The position numbers and the translations under genes are program-made. The notes under the pieces were generated by a model that was given only the letters and a program-made list of their open reading frames with translations, was not told the DNA's origin and made no database searches. A stretch of 64,000 nt of DNA from Aedes albopictus (taxonomy: Eukaryota; Arthropoda; Insecta; Diptera; Culicidae), in NCBI RefSeq assembly GCF_035046485.1, contig NC_085138.1:365431238-365495237 (forward strand), read 5' to 3'. Positions 44,641 to 58,549 of the stretch are shown in pieces. Each line of letters starts with the position of its first letter. Position 1 is the stretch's first letter.

Positions 44641-46589
44641 GATGCCTGCCACACGATAAACGCATGCAAAATGGTCATTGGCAGTGGAAGTTCCCAGTTA
44701 AAAACTTATGGAACAGTTGAGAAACAGGCCCCAGAAGGGGTCTCCATAGAACCACTAAGTTTTTGTCCACTCTTTCTTCGAACAGAGGAAGGATCTGTTT
44801 GCATCAATACGATGCCCCGATTAGAATCGTTAATATGTTTGTCCCTGTTCTCCATATTTCCAGCATTTTTGTGTCGAAACATCTTCTTGCACTTCTAGAA
44901 AGTTTTATGCGATACACATCGGATTAAATATTTATACCCAATTTGGGATCGATCCGGGTCGATAAATGGCGGATACGGATGCAGATAATGCAATACACGT
45001 GTTGTAGATGCCTTTCACCACGCATACATATCTTGTACACGAAGGGCTTCGAATCTTTGGCAGCAAAACGCAGGGAAAGTCCTAAACATCCTCCTGTGCT
45101 CTGCAACCAACAACGGACGTTAAAAATCCAATACTTGACTCTTTTGGGAAGGGTCATGTCCGTCGTCGTAGAAACGACGACAACCAACGCGTGCGAGAGT
45201 GCAGCCGGCTCTCATGAATATTCCACCATCCATGTGCTCCCCTCTTGTACAGACATGTAGTTGGTAAAGTGGTGCACCCGATTTCCCTTTGGATTTCCTT
45301 TCAATCGATTTGTGCCTTCTGACTACGATAAATTTAGCTGAAGGTGATGGTGGAATGATGTTGGATCTGCATTACTTTATCCGCATACGGAATATAGTAC
45401 TCTTGAATGGAGCTAAGGGATCTGTAGAAGAAAGTCGGAAGCCTTAAAAGGAGGAAACGACAAGGGTTCCTTTTACTAGCAACCACTTTTGGTGGCAAAA
45501 GGACATGCATCAGATATCCTGAATCACAAAGCACTAGCAGAATGCCTAAAAAGGCGAGGGATTGCTTGTGTCGTCGCTGGAAATCGTGTCTGGTTTGATC
45601 CCTGATTGAAATCGACTACTGTTGCCAACTCGCTGAAAGTAGAAGTTTCTCAATTCACTCACAATCCCTTCCTTTCCCAATAAACGTCCGTAAATTTGTG
45701 TAAATTAGCCTCAACAACCGCATCGTTATGTAATTGAAAAATTTACTGCCACTCAGTTAAATAATAGCTAGTGCACAACATTCCAAACGCAAACCCTACT
45801 CTCTGGTTCTCCCATAATCATTAATCGTGTTTCTCCCTAGCCCGCAGAAGAATAAGACATTATTCTTCCTAACTCGATGAACGCCGTCGACGGTTCGACG
45901 ATTAGAACAACGCTCCCACAGTGAATCACATCCACTGTTGCTGCTGTGAGCTGCTCGCATTCGGATTTTGGATAATCCCTTGGCCGCGCGCCGCCACCAT
46001 CGCCGGGTTCGATTGTTCTTACTGTGCCAGTCTGACCACGCTGGCCGTAGTTTTCGCTCCAGTCGCTACCAGTCTTGTGTTATTACATCACATTAAACTG
46101 AAGCTTCGAGGAGCATATAAAAACTCCCAGCTAAACTCCCAGACAGGGGGAATATGTTAATTTCATTTAACAAGCCATCTTGTGAGTACGCCTTACGACG
46201 ACGGCTGCCCGGAATGGTCATAACTACCAAAACAACTAATCATCAAGCAAGTTCATTCAGCAGCAGGGTGGATTCCCAGCCGACGTGGGGCCCACGCAGT
46301 CGCAATCGAGGTTCACATGTACGGGTGTGCTGTCTGAGCAGACAAGAATATGCTGACACTGACCACATCTAAGGAACTGCGAAGATGAGACCACGCGTTA
46401 ATTGCCGCCGTCGTGGAATGATTATAATTCGTTTTACAGCTTCGGGGCTGCTAATTGTTTTCCGGGTATTGTGGGCACACCCTCATTTGTTGGGATTATT
46501 TGCTTAGCATGATAAGATTACGTAGATTTATCCACAAAGTTGTTAAATTGAGTTCTCTCTCAGTCTTAGTAACACATTGGAGTCATAAA
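44641..46589. other. Mostly single-copy-looking DNA, no gene identified
   Basis: Non-repetitive. 45,850-46,450 is GC-richer. Short frames (up to 105 codons) have no recognisable domain. Confidence 0.4.
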
Positions 46590-48084
46590 AACTCAGAAAA
46601 CACAGAAGACACAGAAGACACAGAAGACACAGAAGACACAGAAGACACAGAAGACACAGAAGACACAGAAGACACAGAAGACACAGAAGACACAGAAGAC
46701 ACAGAAGACACAGAAGACACAGAAGACACAGAAGACACAGAAGACACAGAAGACACAGAAGACACAGAAGACACAGAAGACACAGAAGACACAGAAGACA
46801 CAGAAGACACAGAAGACACAGAAGACACAGAAGACACAGAAGACACAGAAGACACAGAAGACACAGAAGACACAGAAGACACAGAAGACACAGAAGACAC
46901 AGAAGACACAGAAGACACAGAAGACACAGAAGACACAGAAGACACAGAAGACACAGAAGACACAGAAGACACAGGAGACACAGAAGACACAGAAGACACA
47001 GAAGACACAGAAGACACAGAAGACACAGAAGACACAGAAGACACAGAAGACACAGAAGACACAGAAGACACAGAAGACACAGAAGACACAGAAGACACAG
47101 AAGACACAGAAGACACAGAAGACACAGAAGACACAGAAGACACAGAAGACACAGAAGACACAGAAGACACAGAAGACACAGAAGACACAGAAGACACAGA
47201 AGACACAGAAGACACAGAAGACACAGAAGACACAGAAGACACAGAAGACACAGAAGACACAGAAGACACAGAAGACACAGAAGACACAGAAGACACAGAA
47301 GACACAGAAGACACAGAAGACACAGAATACACAGAAGACACAGAAGACACAGAAGACACAGAAGACACAGAAGACACAGAAGACACAGAAGACACAGAAG
47401 ACACAGAAGACACAGAATACACAGAAGACACAGAAGACACAGAAGACACAGAAGACACAGAAGACACAAAAGACACAGAAGACACAGAAGACACAGAAGA
47501 CACAGAAGACACAGAAGACACAGAAGACACAGAAGACACAGAAGACACAGAAGACACAGAAGACACAGAAGACACAGAAGACACAGAAGACACAGAAGAC
47601 ACAGAAGACACAGAAGACACAGAAGACACAGAAGACACAGAAGACACAGAAAACACAGAAGACACAGAAGACACAGAAGACACAGAAGACACAGAAGACA
47701 CAGAAGACACAGAAGACACAGAAGACACAGAAGACACAGAAGACACAGAAGACACAGAAGACACAGAAGACACAGAAGACACAGAAGACACAGAAGACAC
47801 AGAAGACACAGAAGACACAGAAGACACAGAAGACACAGAAGACACAGAAGACACAGAAGACACAGAAGACACAGAAGACACAGAAGACACAGAAGACACA
47901 GAAAACACAGAAGACACAGAAGACACAGAAGACACAGAAGACACAGAAGACACAGAAGACACAGAAGACACAGAAGACACAGAAGACACAGAAGACACAG
48001 AAGACACAGAAGACACAGAAGACACAGAAGACACAGAAGACACAGAAGACACAGAAGACACAGAAGACACAGAGAACACAGAAG
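46590..48084. repeat. 9-bp satellite ACAGAAGAC, about 165 copies
   Basis: Almost perfect tandem with rare single-base variants (for example GGAGAC at 46,974; GAATAC at 47,327 and 47,417; AAAGAC at 47,469). Open in most frames on both strands because the period is a multiple of three. Confidence 0.98.
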
Positions 48085-49965
<1,881 letters not shown>

Positions 49966-51400
49966 TTCTATTTTCCTACTCTCTAATCATCACAAACTCC
50001 GATGTGATCTTTCAAATATTCTATCTTTCCATTTTTCATTATACCTCTTGTTTATTTCACCCTGTCTTTCCATGTTTTTTATGCTTTCCTCTGAGCTTTA
50101 TGCCTTCCTATTTCCATCTTCTTATGTACCTGTTTCAATCTATTCCTATCTTCTTGTCATTCTATATTCCTGTGAATCTGCCTCTTTTGTTGCTATCATC
50201 CTATTTCCATTGCTTTCAATATTCGTACATTTATTCTATCTTCTTAGCTTCATATCTATCATTTTTCGTATCTTCTTTTCTTCATATCTTCATAATTTTT
50301 ACGTTTTCTTATTTACCTATATTCCTATACTGCTTTCTCGCTATATTTTCATCAGATTATCTTCCTATCTACCTGGCTTTTTGTTTTCCTATATTCCTGT
50401 TTTTTCCTACTTCTTCAGGTCTTCCTTACTCTCTATCTCTCTATTGTACTATATTTTTGTCTATATTTATGTCCTATTTCTATTTGATTTTGTTGTTGTT
50501 CTATTTTTCCATCTTCTGTTACCTTATTATTCTATGATTGTAATGATTATGTATATTATTTTCCTGTTTTACAATGTGCCTGTAGCCACTCTTCTTATAT
50601 TTCTATCATTTTTTGTTTCTTATTTTCTTATCTTATTTATGCTTTCTTTTCATCTTTTCATTCTGTCGTCTTATCTTTCTATCGTACCATGTTACTGTTT
50701 TGCTATGTCCCTGAGATCATATCATCTTATCTTCCAGTCTCCCAATTTTCATACCTTCTTCTCTTTCTATTCTTCTGGTTATCTTTATTGCTTTCTTCTA
50801 TATTTCCTGTTTCTTATATTCCTATTTTTTTATCTGCATATATTTTTAACCGCCTCTCTTTCTGTCTTCTTACTTTCATATCTTCCAATTTTGTGTCTTC
50901 CTGTTTTTATATTTGCCTATCCAGCTACCCTCTCATATTCATATTTTACTATCTTTATACCTCCCTGTTTTTTTCTTTTCAGCTTCCTATTTTTTGTCTT
51001 TTCGTTTTTTTTTTGTCTTATTTTTCTGTCTTTTTATTTCCCTGTTATCCTCTTTTTCAATTTTGCTATCTTTCCCTTTCCTTGTTTTTCTGTCTTGCTG
51101 TCTATTTTCTATTTTTTTTTCTATAATCCTATCACCCTTTTATTCTTTTTTGTTTTACTTTTTTCTATCTCCTCTTTCTGTCTTCGTGGTTGTTATTTTC
51201 CAACCTTCCTATTTTACTTTAGTTTAATTCTATTTATTCATCATATCTTCTGCTTCTCTTTTAATGCTTCATTTCTACTTCCTATCTCACAGTTTTCCTT
51301 TTTTTTCTATCTTTCAGTTTTGTTTTTTTTTCTATATTTTTGTATGATGCTATTGTATCTCTATCTTACTGTTTTACTTTCTTTCTGAACGCATATTCTT
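49966..51400. repeat. Pyrimidine-rich, G-poor decayed tail
   Basis: Dominated by T, C and A in phrases such as CTTCCTATTTTTC and TCTATCTTTC. G is scarce on the plus strand, so plus-strand stops are rare and a long open frame results. Probably the mutated edge of the CTTCTGT array. Confidence 0.75.
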
Positions 51401-53033
51401 AGGATCACATCTTCTTATATTTTTTTCATTTTCTTTGTTTTTGTTTGTGTCTGTGTATCAATCTGTGGAACCTACAACGTTCAATTTCTAGACAATGTCA
51501 CGAAAATAAACCAAACCAATTACTTGCTTTTTCCACCATACTCACATTACGTGTGCGACGTTCTCAGCCACGGTAGTCATGAGATTGTCCCCAAGCTAAT
51601 GCGAAACACCCATGCCTGTGTCAACAGCCTGGCTGGAGAGAATCCATAGTACAGGTTCACCGGACTGAACTGAGAACTCGTCTCGCTCGGGTGCTGCTGT
51701 CTGGATTCTGTTTCTGACATGTGGAGGTCGGTCACGCTTCGTCAAACGTCACCAATGAGAATTGCCAGTGGCATTTTCGCGATTGTCCAACCATGTCAAC
51801 ATCGATTCGATCCATCATCTAGCGGTAATCACCATCATCATCAACCTCGCTGCGTGGTTAATGAAGGTTCAAGGCACGTGTGAAATGAAGCTATAAATCA
51901 GAGCTAATCTCACCGATACCGATTATTCCAGTTGTTATCGGAGCGATTAGCTCCCTTATTATCTACCGCGTCTGGCGACGCGGCCGGCGGTACGGTTTCA
52001 CACATGATCGTTCCAACCGATCGAGAATTTGATTCCTGCCAGTCAGTGGAACTTATCTAAGCGCGAAGAAAGTGATCATAACTCGATTCGTTTCTCTTGC
52101 CATCGTATCGGCTGTCGATACGCACTTGGTCGAATGCATCAAGGGCCTCACATAACCAACCACCACGCATCAGCGTTCAATAGATGGATGCGAAGGCTTG
52201 TGCGTCTCAAGGGTTCCTATAATTAGCACGTGTGTGTGGTTCGGTCGATCCAATGCATTGCAGCTGCAGTTAGCAGTCCACAGACAGTAGCTGCTAGAGT
52301 GTATGATGGTAGATTTCTCCCAACCGAGAGCCGAGTCGAAGCAATTTCACTGCAAATTTAACACTAATTGGTACTAATCGCGCTGGGCGGGCATTTCTGA
52401 TTGACCAATATCACATACAGAGCTACATCTGACTTGGGTTGCGCGACTTGGATCGGGATTTGTTGGATGACCATGATTGCGCCGCGCCACGACGAGGGAC
52501 GGCGGCGGCGGCGGCGGGTGATGATGATGGTTATGAAAGCTGTGCGTTGCGACTATACCAACTAGTCTGATTATGGAGAGTAGGTCACTTGGACGCATTC
52601 AGTGTGCTGCTGGGCAGTGGATATTGGATTGGATATGATATTGGGAAAGTGCAACATTTGGGTGCCTATCACATGCTGTCACAGAACTGAGTGTCCCAAA
52701 TGAAAAATGAAAACTAAGAACCTACTTCCCACATTAAAAGTGAAATTGGTTGTGGTGATATAATCGATGTAAGCAATATGACACAACAACTAAGTTCAGA
52801 TAATCAATGTTCAGCTATGAATTCGTAACAAAAGATTCAAAATTGATTCACTGCAACGCAAGATATGTGAATTTAAGAGTATTGCCATTTTTGACTCGAT
52901 ATTTTTCAATTTGATCATGCTTTTGGTTTTCCTCCAACCCCTTGCAGAATGGGAGGGGGGGGGGGTTGGGTGTTAAGAGAGGGAGCAATTCAGAACCAAT
53001 ATTGTGCATAAGAAAATGTGAAAAGGTAACTAT
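51401..53033. other. Single-copy-looking DNA, no gene identified
   Basis: 51,460-52,620 is balanced in composition and non-repetitive, with a GGCGGCGGCGGCGG-like run near 52,502. Short frames have no recognisable domains. A poly-G run lies at about 52,954. Confidence 0.4.
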
Positions 53034-53035
53034 TA

Positions 53036-53733
53036 GACTGGGTCAACAAAGTCGATTTTTTGGAACAAAGCTTTTTCGATTCATTTTAGCGTCCAAAGCA
53101 ACTGTGCAAAATTTGGGAGCGATTGGTTGCTTCCCCGTATTCCGCTTTGTGATTGAAATTTGTATGGAATTTAGTATGGGAAAGCGTGCTTTTTTGCATT
53201 TTTCTCATAAATTGAAATTTTTCGTCTAAAACGATCTAACCATTGACGTTAAAGTATAGCCTAGGATATGCCAAGAAACTTTGCCGAAGACCGCAAAGTG
53301 ATCCGACACTTGTGAAAAAAGTTATAACGTACAGATTGCCCAGTGGTGCTTAACATTTAACATGTAAAGGAATAACATCAATAATAAAATCTCAATTTTT
53401 GGCCTAAGTTACCAGGCGAATAACTTTTTTCACAAGCATCGGATCACTTTGCGGTCTTCGACAGAGTTTTTCAGCATATCCTAGGCTATACTTTAACGTC
53501 ATCAGTTACATGGTAATAGACAAAATAATTCAATTTATGAGTAAAATGAAAAAAAGTACGTTTTCCCATACTAACTTCCATACAAATTTCAATCGCAATG
53601 CGGAATACGGGGACGTAACCAATCACTCCCAAATTTTGCACAGTTGTTTTGGACGCTAATATAGGTTGAAAAAGCTTTGTTCCGGGTTGATTCGATCCAA
53701 TTTAAAGTTTCTCCATACAACGTTGACCCACTC
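53036..53733. mobile_element. TA-flanked foldback element, about 700 bp
   Basis: The left end GACTGGGTCAAC pairs with the right end GTTGACCCACTC, with TA outside both. Inner arms pair over TGCAAAATTTGGGAGCGATT, CCTAGGATATGC and ACCGCAAAGTGATC. No coding frame. A diverged half is present at 61,060-61,330. Confidence 0.85.
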
Positions 53734-53749
53734 TAGTAACTATGGCATC

Positions 53750-53930
53750 GGTGGCCAGAGGGTATTTATAGGGGACGGCAGAGGGAAGTTGCAGAGGCGT
53801 TCAAGGGGGAGGGGTATCAGGATGTCTTAGAGGCCTTTTAAGGGGTCTCTGTGGCATTTCCTATGGCCTCAGGGCGCGTCAAGGGGTCTCAGGGTGTTCC
53901 TCATGGAGGAGGGTCTCAGCTCAGGAACCT
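53750..53930. repeat. Degenerate GGTCTCAGGG repeats, plus polarity
   Basis: Loose units rich in AAGGGGTCTC and TCAGGG. They continue into the duplicated segment and beyond the LINE to about 57,240. Confidence 0.7.
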
Positions 53931-54154
53931 TTAAGGGAGTATCAGGGGCTACCGGAGATCTCAACGGCGTTTCCAGCAGATCCCGGAGCGTTTCAGGGGG
54001 GGGGTTGCGTGGCTAGTCAGTAAATCAGTGAGTTTCCGAGGGGTACCTGGAGGTGTAAGAGGCGTTTCATGGGGCTTTCAAAGGCCTTCCAGGTAGGTGC
54101 CAGGGGGTTCCGGATGGTCTGTGGGCCTCAAAGGTTCTAATGGGTTTCCAGGGG
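53931..54154. repeat. Left copy of the direct repeat flanking the LINE
   Basis: 224 bp that match 56,402-56,630 with only a few substitutions and length change in a G run. It ends exactly where the LINE 3' tail starts. Confidence 0.9.
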
Positions 54155-56401
54155 TATCAGGTATCAGGTATCAGAAGGCCGGCTCCAGAGGCACGTTATC
54201 CTCCATTTGGGACATTTGTGCCATCGCCAAAATAACAGCCTATTTCATCATCTACCTGAGGGAAAAGGAAGGAAAAAGGATTTGGATGGGGATAGGGACA
54301 GGTAGGGAAATAGAAAAAATACCCTGGAAGAGGGTACTAACGCACAAGCGTACCACAATGGGTTCAAACAGCGCCCTGAAAAGGGCACTGTAATAACGCA
54401 TAAAGCGAAAGAGAGCCTATAGCTCTTTACCACAGCGGGTTAAGAACAACAGAATATCCTGAAGATTCAGGTTTCTGAAGTCAGTTTCACTTAATAAGTG
54501 TTTACCGAATACTCGGAAACGCAGTTGCGCGAAAACTTGACAGTTACATATCAAATGATACGAAGTTCCATAATCGGATTCACAGCTATCACAGGCAAAT
54601 GAATCAGCTTGCTGAATATTCGCCATGTGATAGCTGAGTCGGCAGTGGCCAGTCAATGCTTTGACCAACATGCTGCAATTCTGCTTAGACAGATTAGTTA
54701 GATACTTCGCCACCCGTAGAGATGGCTCAGCACTATACAATTTGGTTTGACGACATGACTCCAAACTATTCCAATATTGTCTGTGTTGAGTGACAGCCCA
54801 GGTGTGAATCTGAAGCTTAATCCAACACTTCGATATCGGAATAGCTGGCTCAGGGCCAATGAAGTCATGTGATGCTCCAGAGCGAGCTAACTCATCTGCC
54901 AATTCATTTCCAGCGATGGAAGAATGACCAGGTACCCATAGAAGGTGAACAGCGTTTGCTGAATTCAGCTCCTCGATTTGAGTTCGACAAGCGATAACTA
55001 TCTTCGACCTGGAGTTGGCCGAAGCAAGTGCTTTAATAGCAGCCTGGCTATCTGAACAGAAGTATATTACTTTGCCCATTACGTGCTGCTGAAGTGCTGA
55101 TTGCACTTCGCACATAAGAGCAAAGATTTCGGCCTGAAAAACGGTGCAGTGTCTACCAAGTGAGTAAGACTGATACAGCCTTAGCTCACGAGAATAAACA
55201 CCAGCACCTGCTCGACCATCGAGAAGGGAGCCATCAGTGTAACATACGATGCCGTCTGAAATACTTCTTTCCAGATAACCAGATGTGCACTCTTCCCGGG
55301 AAGGGAATTTCGTGGAAAATGTCCTATATGGAAAATTACAAGCCATTGTAAGATCACTTGGAGCAAGAACAATTTTGTCCCAATTCACCAAAAGTGAAAA
55401 CAACGAGGTGTGTGTTGATGTGCGGTTCACAGGAGTTTCCTCTAGTAGACCGAGTACCCGTAACCGGTAAGTGCAAGAAAGTGCTTCTTGTTTGAGATGA
55501 ATGTGTAGTGGGGCAACGTCAAAGAGAACTTCGAGCGCTGCCGTGGGTGTTGAAGAGAACGCTTCGGACATCGCCATTAAGCACATCCTTTGGAGATGGC
55601 CTAATTTTGATTGGACCGTTCTCACTTCACCCTTTTGCCACCACACAAGACATCCATAAGCCAATATTGGCCGAACCACAGTTGTGTAAATCCATTTGAT
55701 ATACTTGGGTTTTAGACCCCAAGTTGTACCAAAAGTACGCCGGCATTGCCCGAAGGCCATACAAGCTTTCTTGATTCTGAACTCAATGTGAGGTGTCCAG
55801 GAAAGCTTGGAATCAAGAATGACTCCAACGTACTTTACCTGTTCAGTCACATCGATTTCAGAATCAAAGAGACGCAAAGGTCGAACGCCATTACGGTTTC
55901 GCCTTTCCGTGAAAAGAACAATAGATGTTTTACTCGGATTAACCGAAAGGCCATATTGGCGACACCAACCCTCAACTACCTGAAGGGCGTTTTGCATCAG
56001 GTCGAAAAGGGTGCTGATGCACATACCGACTAACAATGTTAGGTAGTCGTCGGCAAAACCATAAGTAGGAAAACCGCTATTATTGAGTTGCCTCAATAGC
56101 GTATCTGCTACGAGATTCCACAAAAGCGGTGATAAGACTCCCCCTTGGGGGCATCCACAAACACTCAATTTCCTAATCCCTGCTAAACGCAATGTCGAGA
56201 AGAGATATCGGTTTTTGAGCATTTGGTGAATCCAATTGGAAATCATTGGAGGTATACCATGACTCCGTGCGGCTTCCAATATGGCATCGAAAGGCACGTT
56301 GTCAAAGGCACCCTCGATATCTAAGAAAACACCCAAACAAGATTGCTTTTGAGCGAATGCTTTCTCGATATCGTAAACAACCTTGTGTAAAAGAGTCACA
56401 G
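54155..56401 (-). mobile_element. 5'-truncated LINE (RNase H-bearing, LOA/I-like), 2247 bp
   Basis: Minus-strand insert bounded by the two copies of a ~225-bp direct repeat. The 3' end (low coordinate) is a three-unit tandem CTGATAC-type tail at about 54,155-54,175, preceded by a ~240-bp 3' UTR. The 5' end stops within the RT domain, so the endonuclease and the first RT motifs are missing. The RT plus RNase H architecture points to the LOA/I/R1-related LINEs of mosquitoes; the family name is inferred. Confidence 0.92.
54417..56401 (-). CDS. Truncated LINE ORF2: reverse transcriptase, RNase H, zinc motif
   Basis: An open frame of about 660 LINE-derived codons ends at TAG (54,417-54,419). A technical ATG at 56,435 lies in flanking DNA and adds about 12 foreign residues. 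Counting from that ATG, the RT has motif A FLDIEGAFD (37-45), CPQGGVLSPLLW (95-106), FADD (127-130), a PSKT segment (167-170) and YVGVILDSKL (202-211). RNase H has the expected Asp401, Glu436, Asp462, His504 and Asp514. A C-terminal CCHC-like motif involves Cys615, Cys618, His627 and Cys632. No internal stop is seen, but the endonuclease and RT N-terminus are lost, so it cannot retrotranspose by itself. Function in the intact family: target-primed reverse transcription in the nucleus. Confidence 0.92.
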
Positions 56402-56630
56402 TTAAGGGAGTATCAGGGGCTACCGGAGATCTCAACGGCGTTTCCAGCAGATCCCGGAGCGTTTCAGGGGGGAGGGGGGGGGGCGTGGCTAGTCAGGAAA
56501 TCAGTGAGTTTCCGAGGGGTACCTGGAGGTGTAAGAGGCGTTTCATGGGGCTTTCAAAGGCCTTCCAGGTAGGTGTCAGGGGGTTCCGGATGGTCTGTGG
56601 GCCTCAAAGGTTCTAAAGGGTTTCCAGGGG
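56402..56630. repeat. Right copy of the direct repeat flanking the LINE
   Basis: 229 bp. It starts directly at the LINE 5' truncation point with TTAAGGGAGTATCAGGGGCT and ends TTTCCAGGGG, after which the original flank continues. Confidence 0.9.
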
Positions 56631-57240
56631 AGTTGCAGAGGGTCTCTGGGACGTCTTAGAACCATATCATGGAGTTTTGGGGCACAAGGAGATCTCCGGG
56701 GCATTTTAAGCGTGTCCACAAAAGTTTAAGGGTACGATTAGGTGCCAGGTGCGTTTAAGGTGGACGCAGGGTCGTATCAGAGGGTTTCAGCTGGCTTCAA
56801 GGGAATCCAAGGGTCTCAGGGATACTACAGGGTTTCATGGGGCTTTAGACGGATTCTTTGGGGCATCAGGTAAACTAAAAAGTGTCGAAGAGAGTTTCAC
56901 GGGACTTCAAGGATCGCTTCCATTCGGCCCAGTTTGGTTTACGGGAGTTTCAAGTGAGTACAAGGAGATCTCAAAGGCGTTTCAATGGGATCTTAGCGGG
57001 TTTCTGGAAGTACTATGAGGTCTCAAGGGCGTTTCAGGGAGTTTTTTTTTTTTTGTTTGTTATTATTAACGTGTATTTTAACACTGAGCTCCAAACTTGT
57101 TTCAGAGAGTTTCAGGGGCTACCAGGAGATCTCAGGAGCATTTCAAGCGAACCCAAGAGGTTTCAATCTAGTAAATCTCGAAGGTGTTTCAATAGGGTTC
57201 CAGGGGGTTTCAGGGGCTTTCAAGGGGGGCAGAGGTTCGA
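56631..57240. repeat. Degenerate GGTTTCAGGGG repeats, plus polarity
   Basis: Continuation of the G-rich units. Overlapping open frames of 89-143 codons translate this repeat and have no domain. Confidence 0.65.
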
Positions 57241-57779
57241 CTCAGGGCGCTTCTATATATTTTTATTTTATTTTCAAATGTTCTACAAATTTGTATGTAT
57301 ATGTTTCTTTTAATGACAGTTATTTTTATTTTATCTTTTTTTCTGTTAATTTATGATTAATGCTGAAACCAATCCAAATCCAAGTTGTAAATTATTTTGA
57401 CTTTGAAAAATTGATTTTCAAGCTTAGTTTGTTCTATAAAGTTATTTCATACACAAGAGGCTTTTTTTGAAAGTATTACTTTTGTGAGCAATTCACCAAG
57501 TAATGAGATAAAACAATTCAATGTTTACCAAATGTGAATAGTGTACTGATATCTTAAGGAAAGTTGTAGGAAAAACCATTATAAGAAAACTTGCTGATTA
57601 AACGTTTGATCTATCTGCTCGATTTCGAAACGACTGCTAATATCAATTTTTTCATTGTAAAGTTTTTGAAAAATATTAGAAGTTTTGTAATGTAAAATAA
57701 AGTTAATTTAAAAAATAAAGTAAAAGTTTTTTTGTAAGAGGCGCCACTTGCCCCAAATAATTTCGATCACGAAATTGGA
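57241..57779. other. AT-rich spacer, no gene
   Basis: Separates the plus-polarity and minus-polarity GGTCTCAGG blocks. No domain or RNA gene. Confidence 0.45.
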
Positions 57780-58510
57780 CAATGTGGGTGAACCCCCTTA
57801 AATACTCCTGAGGCCCTCTGGAACCCCCTGAGACCTTTCAAAGCGTCCATGACGTACCCTGAGACAACCCCTAAGACTTCCTGAAACACCCCTGAGATCT
57901 CAAGGTACCCCCTAGGACCCTCTTTATAAGCCTCTGAGATCTCTTGGCACCCCCTTAAAACCCTTGGATTCCCATTGAAATGCCCTTCACATCTCCTTGT
58001 AATTCCCTGAAACGCTCCTGAGACCATCTGGAACTTCCTTGGAACCCCCCTGAGACCCATTGAAGTGTCCCTGAGATCTCCTGGATTCTTCCTGAAACGC
58101 CCCTGAGATCCATGCAGCGTCTATGAGACCCCTGAACCCTCCTAAAACCACCCGAGACAATCCTAAGACTCCTTTAAATGCCTATGAGTTCTTATGTGAC
58201 CCGCTGAAACGACCCTGAGATCTCCTAGTACACCCTAAAACCACCATAAACGATCATGAGACTCCCTGAAATGCCCCTGAGATCCTTTCAATTAGTTCTG
58301 AGGCCTCCTGGAGTCTCCTGAGACCGCTTGATGTGCCTCAGAATAGAACAGGGGCCACTGAAAATTTCTGAAACCCCGCAAATACCCCTGACATGCTCCT
58401 GACATCCTCTGGAATTTTCCTGGAACCCCCTGAGTGGCATGAAAACCCCCTGAAATGCCTCTGAGACTAGGTACTCCACTGCAACCCGTTAGGTCTGCCT
58501 AAAATGCCAC
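57780..58510. repeat. Degenerate CCCCTGAGACC repeats, minus polarity
   Basis: Many units of CCCCTGAGA(C/T) / CCTGAAACGCC, the reverse complement of the 53.7-57.2 kb block. Confidence 0.75.
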
Positions 58511-58549
58511 TGAGTATCGCTGAAGAAATTTCAGACAGCATTAAAAAAA

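Noticed and set aside
53931..56630. Flanking 225-bp repeats as LTRs of a retrovirus-like element
   Set aside because: The internal sequence is a LINE with a 3' tandem tail. The repeats lack TG...CA ends, primer site and polypurine tract, and resemble the surrounding GGTCTCAGG repeat DNA.
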